From assembly GCA_035517615.1 (NCBI GenBank), contig DATIYM010000020.1, positions 1 to 64,000 on the forward strand: a stretch of DNA of 64,000 bases, read 5' to 3'. Positions 8,069 through 16,028 of this stretch are shown here, piece after piece. The stretch comes from AG25 sp035517615 (GTDB lineage: Bacteria > Gemmatimonadota > Gemmatimonadetes > Gemmatimonadales > GWC2-71-9). Within the stretch, counting starts at the first letter, position 1; each line of letters opens with the position of its first letter. Below the pieces are notes generated by a model, which was not told the DNA's origin, made no database searches, and worked only from the letters and a program-made list of their open reading frames with translations. The position numbers and the translations under genes are program-made.

Positions 8069-8908
8069 ATGCCTGATCTCGTCGCCATTTATCGGCGGTC
8101 GTCATACTCTCCGCTGCAGCATCGCAGCAATGACACCGCCATTCTCGCGGACACGGCCGCCGAGCTCGAGCGTCGCGGCTGGCGCGTGACGAACACGCGC
8201 GAAGAAGACGTCGAGGAAGGCCGTCTGGCGTCGGGCACCCTGTACCTGAACATGTGTCAGGGCTCGCTCGCGTCGGCGCAGCTGATGCCGCTCGAATACG
8301 ACGGCGCCCTGGTGGTCAACCGTCCGACGAGCGTGCTCAACTGTCACCGGCACCGGCTCGTGAAACACATGGCCGAGAGCCGCCTCGCGTTTCCGCGCAC
8401 CATCATTCAACCGAGCTCCGCGCCGCCGCCGTCGAGCGACGAGCTGCGCGCGCTTTCTCCCGACGGGCAAAAGATCTGGATCAAACGGGGCGACGTCCAC
8501 GCGGAACGCAAGGAAGACGTGGTGGCCGCGCTCCCGGATCAGATTCCCGATTTGCTGCGCGAGTTCGCGGCCCGTGGCATTGCCTGGGCGGCGCTGCAGC
8601 AGCACGTGGCGGGACCGGTCGTCAAATTCTACGGCGTCACCGACGGGCGATTCTTCCGGTGGTACGACGCCGAATCCGGGTATGGGAAACAGCGTCCCGA
8701 GATCGACGAAGACCGGCTCAAGGCGCTGGCGTTCGACGCCGCCGCCCAGATGGGGCTCGAGATATTTGGCGGCGATGTGGCCTTTCCCCGGCCCGACCGG
8801 CCGGTATTGATCGACATCAACGATTGGCCGAGTTTCGCGCCGTTCCGCGAGGAGGCGGCCCGCGCGATCGCGGCGTACATTCAGGACCGCATGGAGAACA
8901 GGACGTAG
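8069..8908 (+). CDS. ATP-grasp-like ligase
   Basis: A 279-residue cytoplasmic protein. The central and C-terminal parts look like an ATP-grasp fold. KIWIKRGDVHAER (about 135-147) would bind ATP, ALQQHVAGPVVKFYGV (about 175-190) is the usual strand with a catalytic-region Lys, and VLIDINDWPSFAPFR (about 247-261) carries the metal-binding Asp and Asn. The first 110 residues resemble the pre-ATP-grasp domain of RimK-like enzymes. Family members make amide or thioester bonds by acyl-phosphate intermediates; here the substrate is unknown. It sits between the nucleotidyltransferase and aminotransferase genes, 22 bases after the former and 1 base before the latter. Confidence 0.65.
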   Translation: MPDLVAIYRRSSYSPLQHRSNDTAILADTAAELERRGWRVTNTREEDVEEGRLASGTLYLNMCQGSLASAQLMPLEYDGALVVNRPTSVLNCHRHRLVKHMAESRLAFPRTIIQPSSAPPPSSDELRALSPDGQKIWIKRGDVHAERKEDVVAALPDQIPDLLREFAARGIAWAALQQHVAGPVVKFYGVTDGRFFRWYDAESGYGKQRPEIDEDRLKALAFDAAAQMGLEIFGGDVAFPRPDRPVLIDINDWPSFAPFREEAARAIAAYIQDRMENRT

Positions 8909-8909
8909 C

Positions 8910-10244
8910 GTGCTCGAAGCCCAGCGATTGATCCAGGTTCCAGGTCCGTTATCGAAGACCTTCTTCGATGCGGAGGCGGAGTATCTCGCGCCCGGTACCC
9001 AAAGCGTGGCGCTGTTCAGCCAGCTCTGTATCGACCACGGCGAAGGGGCCGTGCTCTACGACGTCGACGGCAATCGCTATGTCGATTTGCTCGCCGGCGT
9101 GGGCGTGGCGAGCCTCGGATATGCTCATCCCAAGTACGTGGCCGCGCTCCAGCGGCAGGTCGCCCGCATCCACGTGGGCAGCTTCACGACGGAGCACCGG
9201 GCGGCGCTCGTCAAGCTGCTCGCGGAGCTCGCGCCGGGCGATCTCAATCGTACGCAGCTGTACTCGAGCGGGGCGGAAGCCGTCGAGGCCGCGCTGCGGC
9301 TGGCCAAGTCGCACACCGGCCACACCGAGGTGCTCGGGTTCTGGGGTGGATTCCACGGCAAGACGGGCGGCGTGCTGCCGCTGCTCGGGTCCAACTTCAA
9401 GCACAATCTCGGCCCCCTCATGCCAGGGGCGTACATCGCCCCGTATGCGTCGTGCGCACGCTGCGCGTTCGACAAGACGTTCCCGTCGTGCGAGTGGCAC
9501 TGCGTCGATTTCCTGCGCCGCAAGGTCGAGCTGGAGACGACGCGCGACGTCGCCGCCATTATCGTGGAGCCGATCCAAGGGACGGCCGGCAATATCGTCC
9601 CCCCGCTCGGCTATCTGCGGCAGCTCCGCCGTCTCGCCGACGAGCTGGGCGCGCTGCTCATCTGCGACGAGATGATCACGGGCTTCGGACGCACCGGGAA
9701 GATGTTTGCCGTGGAGCATGAAGGCATCGTCCCCGACGTGCTCACCGTGGGCAAGGGATTCGGCGGCGGCTTTCCCATGAGCGGCATTATCGCGCGCGAG
9801 GAGATCGCGTTCGCCAAGCCGTTCGCGAACCCGAGCGGCAGCTCGTCGTCCTACGGCGGCAACCCGCTCGCCGCGGCGGCAGCACGGATCACTGTCGAGA
9901 CGATCGTCGAAGATGGGCTGGTCGAGCATTCGCGCCGGTTGGGCGCGCTCATGCTCGAAGAAATGAAGAGCTGGGAGAGCGAAATCCCCATCGTGAGCGA
10001 CGTGCGCGGCCGCGGGCTGCTTCTCGGCATGGATCTGGTAGTGCCCGGGACGCGGAAGCTCCTGGACAAGAAGATCAGCCGATGGGTGTTTGACACATTG
10101 CTGGCCCGCGGTGTGCTCGCCATGATCTACAACCCTGAAGTGCGCATCAATCCGCCGCTCGTGATCGAGGACGACCTGGCGTTGGGTGCGCTCGCGACCA
10201 TGAAGGAAGTGCTGAGTGAAGCTGCCGAACGATTTGTCCAGTAA
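8910..10244 (+). CDS. Class III PLP-dependent aminotransferase
   Basis: A 444-residue enzyme of fold-type I, subgroup III (the ornithine/GABA aminotransferase group). Visible motifs are YSSGAEAVEAALRLAK (phosphate-binding region), GFHGKTGG, AAIIVEPIQGTAGN, LLICDEMITGFGRTG (the Asp that holds the PLP ring nitrogen) and LTVGKGFGGGFPMSG, with the Schiff-base Lys near residue 280. A Cys-rich insertion (CARCAF...FPSCEWHC, residues about 180-196) gives four Cys in CxxC...CxxxC spacing. The GTG start at 8910 follows the ATP-grasp stop directly, and the 3' end overlaps the next gene by 29 bases. In this operon it may install an amine on the lipid head group; substrate unknown. Confidence 0.85.
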   Translation: MLEAQRLIQVPGPLSKTFFDAEAEYLAPGTQSVALFSQLCIDHGEGAVLYDVDGNRYVDLLAGVGVASLGYAHPKYVAALQRQVARIHVGSFTTEHRAALVKLLAELAPGDLNRTQLYSSGAEAVEAALRLAKSHTGHTEVLGFWGGFHGKTGGVLPLLGSNFKHNLGPLMPGAYIAPYASCARCAFDKTFPSCEWHCVDFLRRKVELETTRDVAAIIVEPIQGTAGNIVPPLGYLRQLRRLADELGALLICDEMITGFGRTGKMFAVEHEGIVPDVLTVGKGFGGGFPMSGIIAREEIAFAKPFANPSGSSSSYGGNPLAAAAARITVETIVEDGLVEHSRRLGALMLEEMKSWESEIPIVSDVRGRGLLLGMDLVVPGTRKLLDKKISRWVFDTLLARGVLAMIYNPEVRINPPLVIEDDLALGALATMKEVLSEAAERFVQ

Positions 10245-11100
10245 GGGCGTGGCGGTCGAGGAGTGGATTGATCTCCACTTCTACCGCCGCATCGGGATCA
10301 AGATCGCCCGCGCGCTTCAGCCGACGGACATCTCAGCCGATCAGGTGACGCTGTGGGCGATTCTGATCGGCGTAGTCGCTGGCCACCTCTTCGTCTATCG
10401 TGATCCGTGGGTCAACGCGATCGGCTTCGTGCTGTTCGTCGTGTCGGACATCTTCGACAGCTCGGACGGCCAGCTCGCGCGGCTGCGCGGCAAGTCGACG
10501 CGCATGGGACGCGCGCTGGACGGGATGGGCGACAACATCCGGTTCGTCAATCTCTACATTCACCTGCTGATTCGGCTGAGCCTCGCCGGGTGGCACTGGC
10601 ACGGGTTACTGCTCGTCGCGCTCGCGGGTTTGTCGCATTCGATTCAGTCGATGTCGGTCGATTTCATTCGCAACGCGTTCCTGCTCCTGGGCGAAGGGAA
10701 GGGCAGCGAGCTCGATCTGCCCGAGGACCTGCCTGCCGAGCCCAAGGGATTCTTCCGGCGGATCGCGGCGAGCATTTATGCCGCGTACGTGCGGACGCAG
10801 ACCCAGCTGTTCCCGCGCACCCTCGAGTTGATTCGCGCGCTGCGCCGCTCCGCGGTGCGGCCGTCGTTCCGCGCCGAGTATCGCGAACGCCAGCAGCCCC
10901 TGCTGCCGATCTGCAGCTGGCTGGGCCAGAACATCCGGTTCGCGTTGCTCGGGCTCACCGCGGTCGCGGGGCATCCCCAGGCGTTTCTGTGGACCGAGGG
11001 ACTCGCGATGAACATCGTGCTCGTGCTCCTGCTTTCTCTCCACGAGGCCAACGCCGCCACCCTCTCGAGCTCGCTCGAGCGGGAGGCGAGCGCCTACTGA
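10216..11100 (+). CDS. CDP-alcohol phosphatidyltransferase (first copy)
   Basis: A 294-residue integral membrane enzyme. It carries the complete family signature D-x2-D-G-x2-A-R-x8-G-x3-D-x3-D at about residues 80-105 (DSSDGQLARLRG, then GRALDGMGDN). This motif binds the CDP group and two metal ions. Several membrane helices surround it, with a hydrophilic insert at about 155-240. Family reaction: displacement of CMP from a CDP-activated alcohol by a second alcohol (or phospho-alcohol) to make a phosphodiester lipid. It starts with GTG inside the aminotransferase gene. With the upstream nucleotidyltransferase it could form a CDP-X then X-phospho-lipid sequence. The acceptor is unknown. Confidence 0.85.
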   Translation: MKLPNDLSSKGVAVEEWIDLHFYRRIGIKIARALQPTDISADQVTLWAILIGVVAGHLFVYRDPWVNAIGFVLFVVSDIFDSSDGQLARLRGKSTRMGRALDGMGDNIRFVNLYIHLLIRLSLAGWHWHGLLLVALAGLSHSIQSMSVDFIRNAFLLLGEGKGSELDLPEDLPAEPKGFFRRIAASIYAAYVRTQTQLFPRTLELIRALRRSAVRPSFRAEYRERQQPLLPICSWLGQNIRFALLGLTAVAGHPQAFLWTEGLAMNIVLVLLLSLHEANAATLSSSLEREASAY

Positions 11101-11128
11101 CGTTCCCGCTTCGCGACCAGGCCGTCCC

Positions 11129-12106
11129 CTGAAACGCTACCGCGGCGCGATCATCGGCTCAGGCGCGATCGCGCGGAACGCGCACCTGCCCGCATTCCGC
11201 GAGGGTACGGCCGACCGGATCGAGATCGTGGCAGTCGTCGATCCGGCAGACGTTCCGCCCATTCCCGGCATCCCGCTCGTCCAACGCCGGGAAGATCTCG
11301 CCACGCTCGGCCCGCTCGACTTCATCGACATCTGTACGCCCACGAGCTCGCACGTGGAGCTGACGCTGTGGGGGCTCGAGCACGGCATGCACGTCGTGTG
11401 TGAGAAGCCGGTGGCGCTCACGCGCGACGAAGCGGAGCGCATTGCCGTTCGAGCGCGCGCGAGCGGCCGGGTCGTGATGCCGTGTCACCAATACCGCTAC
11501 AATCCCGCGTGGCTCCAGGTGCGCCGCTGGCTCGACGATGGAGCCATCGGACGCTGGCACCTCGCCGAATTCTCCGTGTACCGCCCGTTCGCCGACCAGG
11601 GCTCCCAGGGCGGCCAGCCGTGGCGCGTACAGTCGGGAGCGGGGCGGGGTGGGGTGCTGCTCGATCACGGCACGCACCTCATTTATCAGATCCAGGACGT
11701 CGCCGGGCCTCCCCACGGCGTGCAGGCGTGGACGGGCCGTCTGCTGCACCAGAGTTATGAAGTGGAAGACACCGCGAGCGTGTTGCTCACCTATCCCGAC
11801 AGGCTCGCGCGGCTGTTTCTGACCTGGGCGGGGCGCGGTCGAGAGAATCACATTCGCTTTATCGGCCCGACGGGGGCGATCGAGTGGCAGGGCGGCGAGC
11901 TGCGTCTCGAGCGCGACGGCCGGATCGAACGATTCGATTTTTCGCGCGAGCTCGACAAGGCATCCTACTGGCGCTGGTTCGCGTGCCTGTTTCAGGACTT
12001 CGTGGCTGCCATGGATGCCGGAACCCGCGAGGATGCGCTCCAGGACATCGCGCAGGTCGCCGCGGTCCTCGAACAAGCGTACGCCACCGCTCCCGCCCGC
12101 TCATGA
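11129..12106 (+). CDS. Gfo/Idh/MocA-family NAD(P)-dependent oxidoreductase, apparent CTG start
   Basis: About 325 residues. The N-terminal Rossmann domain has IIGSGAIA (the GxGxxA nucleotide motif) at residues 8-15. The family catalytic motif VCEKPVALT lies near residue 90 and CHQYRYNPAW near 120, followed by the C-terminal alpha/beta substrate domain. These enzymes oxidise or reduce sugar, inositol or related hydroxyls. No ATG, GTG or TTG lies in frame upstream of the nucleotide-binding strand. The first usable codon is CTG at 11129; the GTG at 11228 would delete the GxGxxA motif. A head-group precursor (for example a cyclitol or sugar) is a plausible substrate given its neighbours. The end overlaps the next gene as ATGA. 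Confidence 0.8.
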   Translation: MKRYRGAIIGSGAIARNAHLPAFREGTADRIEIVAVVDPADVPPIPGIPLVQRREDLATLGPLDFIDICTPTSSHVELTLWGLEHGMHVVCEKPVALTRDEAERIAVRARASGRVVMPCHQYRYNPAWLQVRRWLDDGAIGRWHLAEFSVYRPFADQGSQGGQPWRVQSGAGRGGVLLDHGTHLIYQIQDVAGPPHGVQAWTGRLLHQSYEVEDTASVLLTYPDRLARLFLTWAGRGRENHIRFIGPTGAIEWQGGELRLERDGRIERFDFSRELDKASYWRWFACLFQDFVAAMDAGTREDALQDIAQVAAVLEQAYATAPARS

Positions 12107-13107
12107 GCGGCCGTGCCCGGCTGCTGCTGTTTGCGGCCGGTTCCGCTGTTTTCGTCTATCTGATTTCTCGCATCGGCGTTCGCGTCCTGATCGACGACGC
12201 GCGGGCCACGGGCTGGATGTTCGTGCCGATCGTGCTCCTCTACGGAGTGGCGTACGCATGCAATGCGGGCGCCTGGGCGCTCGTGATGGCGGGGGAGCCG
12301 CGCCATCCGCCGTACGGACGCGTGTACGTGTTCACGGTCGCCGGGTTCGCGCTCAATTTCGTCACGCCCATGGTCAACGTCGGCGGCGAGCCGTATCGCA
12401 TGGCGGCCGTGGCGCCCTGGCTTGGCATCCGCCGCGCGGCCGGAGCGGTCATCCTGCACAACGTGCTGCGGGGTCTCTCGTTTCTCTTGAGCTGGCTCAC
12501 GGCGCTGGGCCTCGCGTTCTTCATGCTGCCCGGCACTCCGGTGATCCGCGTCGGGCTCACGATCGCAACGCTCGTGCTCCTCGCGCTGACGGGCCTGCTC
12601 TTTTCGGGTCACCGGCAGGGGGCGCTCGAGAAGACGCTCAATTTGCTGCATCGCATTCCGGTGCTGCGCCGCGTGGGCCGCGCCATCGAGCCGCGGCGCG
12701 AGGTGCTGGTGCAGGTCGATACCCAGATCGCCGATTTCTATCACCGCCATCCCCAACGGTTCGCCGCCGCGCTCGCGCTCGAGTACCTGAGTCGCGTGAT
12801 CTACATGTCCGAGTATTATCTCATCGGCCTGAGCATCGGCATCTCCCTGAGCTATTTCCAGGGATACATGGTCGGCAATCTTTCGTCGCTGTTTCAGAAC
12901 CTGCTGTTTTTCATCCCCTACGAAGTCGGATCGAAGGAAGCCTCCCTGTATGTGTTGTTCGACATGCTGCATTTCGATCCGCAGCTCGGGTTCTACACGG
13001 CCATCGTGACCCGGCTCAGAGACCTGGTGTGGATCGGCATCGGGCTGCTGCTCGTTTGGAGCACGGGACAACGCGCCGCATCCCCCCGACCGGAGACCCT
13101 GCCATGA
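12103..13107 (+). CDS. Flippase-like membrane protein (lysylphosphatidylglycerol synthase TM family)
   Basis: A 334-residue polytopic inner-membrane protein with about 8 hydrophobic segments, matching the UPF0104/AglD-type 'LPG synthase TM region' family (GFALNFVTPMVNVGGEPYR and FIPYEVGSKEASLYVLF are the typical conserved loops). Such proteins are thought to move or bind lipid-linked molecules; there is no soluble aminoacyl-transferase domain here. It is translationally coupled by ATGA on both sides. In this operon it is a candidate for moving the finished or half-finished polar lipid across the membrane. Confidence 0.75.
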   Translation: MSGRARLLLFAAGSAVFVYLISRIGVRVLIDDARATGWMFVPIVLLYGVAYACNAGAWALVMAGEPRHPPYGRVYVFTVAGFALNFVTPMVNVGGEPYRMAAVAPWLGIRRAAGAVILHNVLRGLSFLLSWLTALGLAFFMLPGTPVIRVGLTIATLVLLALTGLLFSGHRQGALEKTLNLLHRIPVLRRVGRAIEPRREVLVQVDTQIADFYHRHPQRFAAALALEYLSRVIYMSEYYLIGLSIGISLSYFQGYMVGNLSSLFQNLLFFIPYEVGSKEASLYVLFDMLHFDPQLGFYTAIVTRLRDLVWIGIGLLLVWSTGQRAASPRPETLP

Positions 13108-13547
13108 CGATTGTCACGCATTTCCTCGCCACGACGCTCGGTGTCCAGGCGCTCGGGCTCGAAGGGCGGGAAACCGCGCTCGCGTATGCCTTCGGAATGG
13201 GCATCGACGTGGACCACGCCGTCAAAGCGCCCTTCTATCTCCGCGCGGTGGGGCTCAAGAACAAGAAGGATTACTACTGGCGCTCGTCGCTTCAGGAGCC
13301 GATTGCGCTGGCCTGGATCATTCCCTTGGCGTGGTATTTCGGCACCATTGTGCCGATCCTGTTCTTCGTGATTCACATCGCGATGGACTACAGCGTGCGG
13401 TTCGAGAAAATGCCGTTCTACCCGTTCTCGCCGTACGTGACGCGCGGCTGGCTGACGGGCATTCCCGACCGCGTGAAGGAGGGAGTGCTGTTCGTGGTGC
13501 TGCTCGCCGCCAACATCTGGCTGTTCATGGCGCGGCGTAATGTTTGA
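13104..13547 (+). CDS. Small membrane protein resembling YdjM-type membrane metal-dependent hydrolases
   Basis: A 147-residue protein with 3-4 hydrophobic segments. Possible metal-binding groups are THFLATTLG near the N-terminus, GIDVDHAVK at about residues 33-41 and FVIHIAMDY near 90-98, followed by FYPFSP. This H...DxDH...HxxxD order is reminiscent of the YdjM/LexA-regulated membrane hydrolases, but the match is partial and I do not claim activity. Start and stop both overlap neighbouring genes, so it belongs to the operon. Confidence 0.55.
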   Translation: MTIVTHFLATTLGVQALGLEGRETALAYAFGMGIDVDHAVKAPFYLRAVGLKNKKDYYWRSSLQEPIALAWIIPLAWYFGTIVPILFFVIHIAMDYSVRFEKMPFYPFSPYVTRGWLTGIPDRVKEGVLFVVLLAANIWLFMARRNV

Positions 13548-14208
13548 TTTCGCGCCGGGCATCGGCCGGTTCTCCGACCGGGTGCTCGGGCCGCTGATCC
13601 GGGTTGGGCACGAGCGGCTGGGGCTCGAGCCGCGCGGCGCGAGCTGGAGCGCGTTTGTGGCCAGTGTCGTGGCGGCGGCGCTGATCGCCACGGGGCGGCT
13701 GTACGCCGGGCTCGCGTTCATGGCGCTGGGGCAGGTGCTGGACGGCGTGGATGGCGGGATCGCGCGGCGGTACGGGCTGCAATCGGATGCGGGACGGCGC
13801 CTCGACGAAGCGCTGGACCGCACATCCGAAGCGGCGATCTTCCTCGCGTTCGCGGTCACGGGCCTGGTGTCGCTCAAGCTCGTGCTCCTCGCACTGATCG
13901 CGATCTTCCTGCTCTCCACCGTGTCGCACCGTTCCCGATTCGACCCGGGGTTCAAGCGGTTCGCGCTGTACTTCGGGGTGTTGCTGCCCTACCCGTTGCT
14001 GTTCACGGTGATCTTCATCGCGAACCTGGCGGGGTTTGTGGTGGGGATGCTGATCATCGACTGCCGGTTTCAGGTGCGCATGGACGAGCTGGGAGGCGAT
14101 CTCGATACGGTGGCCTCGCGGGCCGCGGCGTTAGAGCGGCGCGGGGGGGACGGGACTCTCGAGATTGGCGGTGCGCCCGACCGGAGCCGGGAGCGCTCGC
14201 GCGCGTGA
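13540..14208 (+). CDS. CDP-alcohol phosphatidyltransferase (second copy)
   Basis: A 222-residue membrane enzyme with the full CDP-alcohol phosphatidyltransferase signature at about residues 67-92 (DGVDGGIARRYG, then GRRLDEALDR). It is shorter than the copy at 10216 and lacks its central hydrophilic insert, so the two likely use different alcohols or acceptors. It ends the plus-strand operon. Its last 78 bases overlap, tail to tail, the 3' end of the Aur1-like gene on the other strand, leaving no room for a conventional intergenic terminator. Confidence 0.85.
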   Translation: MFDFAPGIGRFSDRVLGPLIRVGHERLGLEPRGASWSAFVASVVAAALIATGRLYAGLAFMALGQVLDGVDGGIARRYGLQSDAGRRLDEALDRTSEAAIFLAFAVTGLVSLKLVLLALIAIFLLSTVSHRSRFDPGFKRFALYFGVLLPYPLLFTVIFIANLAGFVVGMLIIDCRFQVRMDELGGDLDTVASRAAALERRGGDGTLEIGGAPDRSRERSRA

Positions 14209-15054
14209 CCAGCCGGCGCTGATCGTCGTCAACACCGCCACGCCCAGCAGCACGCCCGAGAGTGCATCCACGCCGTAGTGGAATTGGCCGTATACCACGC
14301 CAAGGATCAAACCGATCGTCAGGGGCAGGAGCGTAAGCCCGAGCGGCCTCCAGAAGCGCAACGCGCACAGCATGGCGACGAGCGCGCCCGCCACGTGCGA
14401 CGACGGGAACGCCGCCCCCCACGAATCCCCCATGTTGAGCAGCCGCTGCGCCGCACGCGCGGGCCAGACCTGCGTGGCCGCATTGTGGGCCAGGGCGAAG
14501 CTGTAGCGCGGTCCCGCCACGGGGAAGAACAGGAAGATCAAGTAGCAGACGTAGAACGTCGTCACGACCGCGAAGATCGTGGCGCGCGCCGCATCACGTC
14601 GGCCTGAGAGCCAGAGACCGAGCGGGGCAAACAGCACGATCGCGTAGTAGGACAGATAGCAGATGTGCAGCACCCAGGAGAGCACCGGGTTCGGCATGTC
14701 CCGAATCCAGCGGTACGAGATCTGGCTGCCGAACACCCACCGTTCGAGATGCTGAATGGCCCCGTCGTGCGCGTAGCCAAGATCGAGGTTGAGCACGCCG
14801 ACCTCGGCATACAGCGCGAACAGCAGCGCGCAGGGGTACCATGTGCCCACGATCTCTCCAAAGTGACCGGCGGCGCGGGCGCGCGGCGCCAGGACCACGA
14901 GTGCCACCACGAGGGCATGCGCGACGAGCAGCCACTTCCAGCCGCTCGAATCCTGACTTGCGAACAGCAGCACCGCGCTCGTCGCGACGGCGATGTACAA
15001 CAGCGTCGCGAAGTCGACCGCCGTGTGATTCCGTTCACCCGTCACCTGAGCCAC
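14131..15054 (-). CDS. Aur1-like PAP2-superfamily membrane protein (candidate phosphoceramide head-group transferase or phosphatase)
   Basis: A 307-residue polytopic membrane protein with the PAP2 catalytic motifs: FFPVAGPRYSF (an Aur1-style version of motif 1), AAFPSSHVAG (motif 2 His) and YGQFHYGVDALSG (motif 3 His and Asp). In fungi the Aur1 branch transfers phosphoinositol to ceramide, while other PAP2 proteins are lipid phosphatases. The GTG start lies 13 bases inside the end of the ceramide-reductase gene, so it is translated in the sphingolipid operon. Context favours a sphingolipid head-group step; phosphatase activity is the alternative. Confidence 0.7.
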   Translation of the reverse strand: MAQVTGERNHTAVDFATLLYIAVATSAVLLFASQDSSGWKWLLVAHALVVALVVLAPRARAAGHFGEIVGTWYPCALLFALYAEVGVLNLDLGYAHDGAIQHLERWVFGSQISYRWIRDMPNPVLSWVLHICYLSYYAIVLFAPLGLWLSGRRDAARATIFAVVTTFYVCYLIFLFFPVAGPRYSFALAHNAATQVWPARAAQRLLNMGDSWGAAFPSSHVAGALVAMLCALRFWRPLGLTLLPLTIGLILGVVYGQFHYGVDALSGVLLGVAVLTTISAGWSRARALPAPVGRTANLESPVPPAPL

Positions 15055-16028
15055 CCTTCCTGACGATACCAGCGCGCCGTGCGCTCGAGCCCGGTCGCGA
15101 GATCGATCTGTGCACGCCAGCCTGTATCCCGCGTCAGCGCATCGGCGCGGCAGGTCCAGGCCGGGGCCAGAAATTCCGGGGCCCGCTCCGCCGAAAGCAC
15201 TGAGGCCTGACCCGCGACGCGCGCGGCCGCCCCCACCACCGTCAAGAGCACGCGCGCGATCGGAACCGGAATGGGGATGACGAACGGCTTCGCATGCCCG
15301 ACCGCGCGCGCCACTTCGAGCCCCAGGCCGCGCGCGGTCGTGATCTCCGGATGGGCGGCGAAATATACCCGGCCCTGGGCTCGAGCGGTCTCCGCGGCGG
15401 CAGCGAGGGCCTGCGCGAGATCCGCTCCATGAATCGCGGAGAGCTCCTGCGAGCCGTCACCGAACAGGGGCAGCACGCCCCGATTCGCCAGGGCGAAAAT
15501 GCGCAGTGTCGCGCGATCCCATTCTCCATATACGATCGGTGGTCGCACGATCGTCCAGGGCAACCCCGCCGCGCGCACCAGCTCCTCGCCGGCCCGCTTG
15601 CTCTCGCCATACGGCGTGACGGGGTGGAGCGGGGAGGACTCGTCGAGCGGGCGTCCCGGGACCGTCGGGCCCGTTGCCGCAATGGACGAAACGAACACGA
15701 AGCGCTGCACCCGCGCCGTCCGATTGGCCTCCTGGGCAGCGGCGAGAACGTTGGCGGTGCCGTCACGATTGGCCCGGATGAACTCCGCGGCATTCCGTCC
15801 GGCGATCACGCCGGCGAGGTGAATGATCACCTCCGCGTCGGCGCACCCCTCACGCAACGCTTCCGTCGTGTGCAGGTCGCCGCGGGCGAGCCGTACGCCA
15901 CGCGATTCGAGCCCGGCGCATTTCTGCGGGGAACGAACCAGGCAGGTGACGTGATGACCGCGGGCGAGCAGCGCACTCACGAGGTGGGTTCCAATGAAAC
16001 CCGTCCCGCCCGTGAGAAAGACTTTCAC
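15042..16028 (-). CDS. cerR: NAD-dependent epimerase/dehydratase-family reductase, probable ceramide reductase
   Basis: A 328-residue extended short-chain dehydrogenase. TGGTGFIGTHL at residues 5-15 is the NAD(P) site, VFVSSIAATG holds the catalytic Ser region, and TPYGESKRAGE carries the Tyr-x3-Lys pair. On its own it could be any sugar or steroid-type reductase. Its place directly after a serine palmitoyltransferase and a GNAT-type acyltransferase matches the Caulobacter arrangement, in which CerR reduces 3-oxoceramide to dihydroceramide. The start is GTG at 16028, overlapping the stop of the acyltransferase gene. Function is assigned by context, so moderate confidence. Confidence 0.7.
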   Translation of the reverse strand: MKVFLTGGTGFIGTHLVSALLARGHHVTCLVRSPQKCAGLESRGVRLARGDLHTTEALREGCADAEVIIHLAGVIAGRNAAEFIRANRDGTANVLAAAQEANRTARVQRFVFVSSIAATGPTVPGRPLDESSPLHPVTPYGESKRAGEELVRAAGLPWTIVRPPIVYGEWDRATLRIFALANRGVLPLFGDGSQELSAIHGADLAQALAAAAETARAQGRVYFAAHPEITTARGLGLEVARAVGHAKPFVIPIPVPIARVLLTVVGAAARVAGQASVLSAERAPEFLAPAWTCRADALTRDTGWRAQIDLATGLERTARWYRQEGWLR

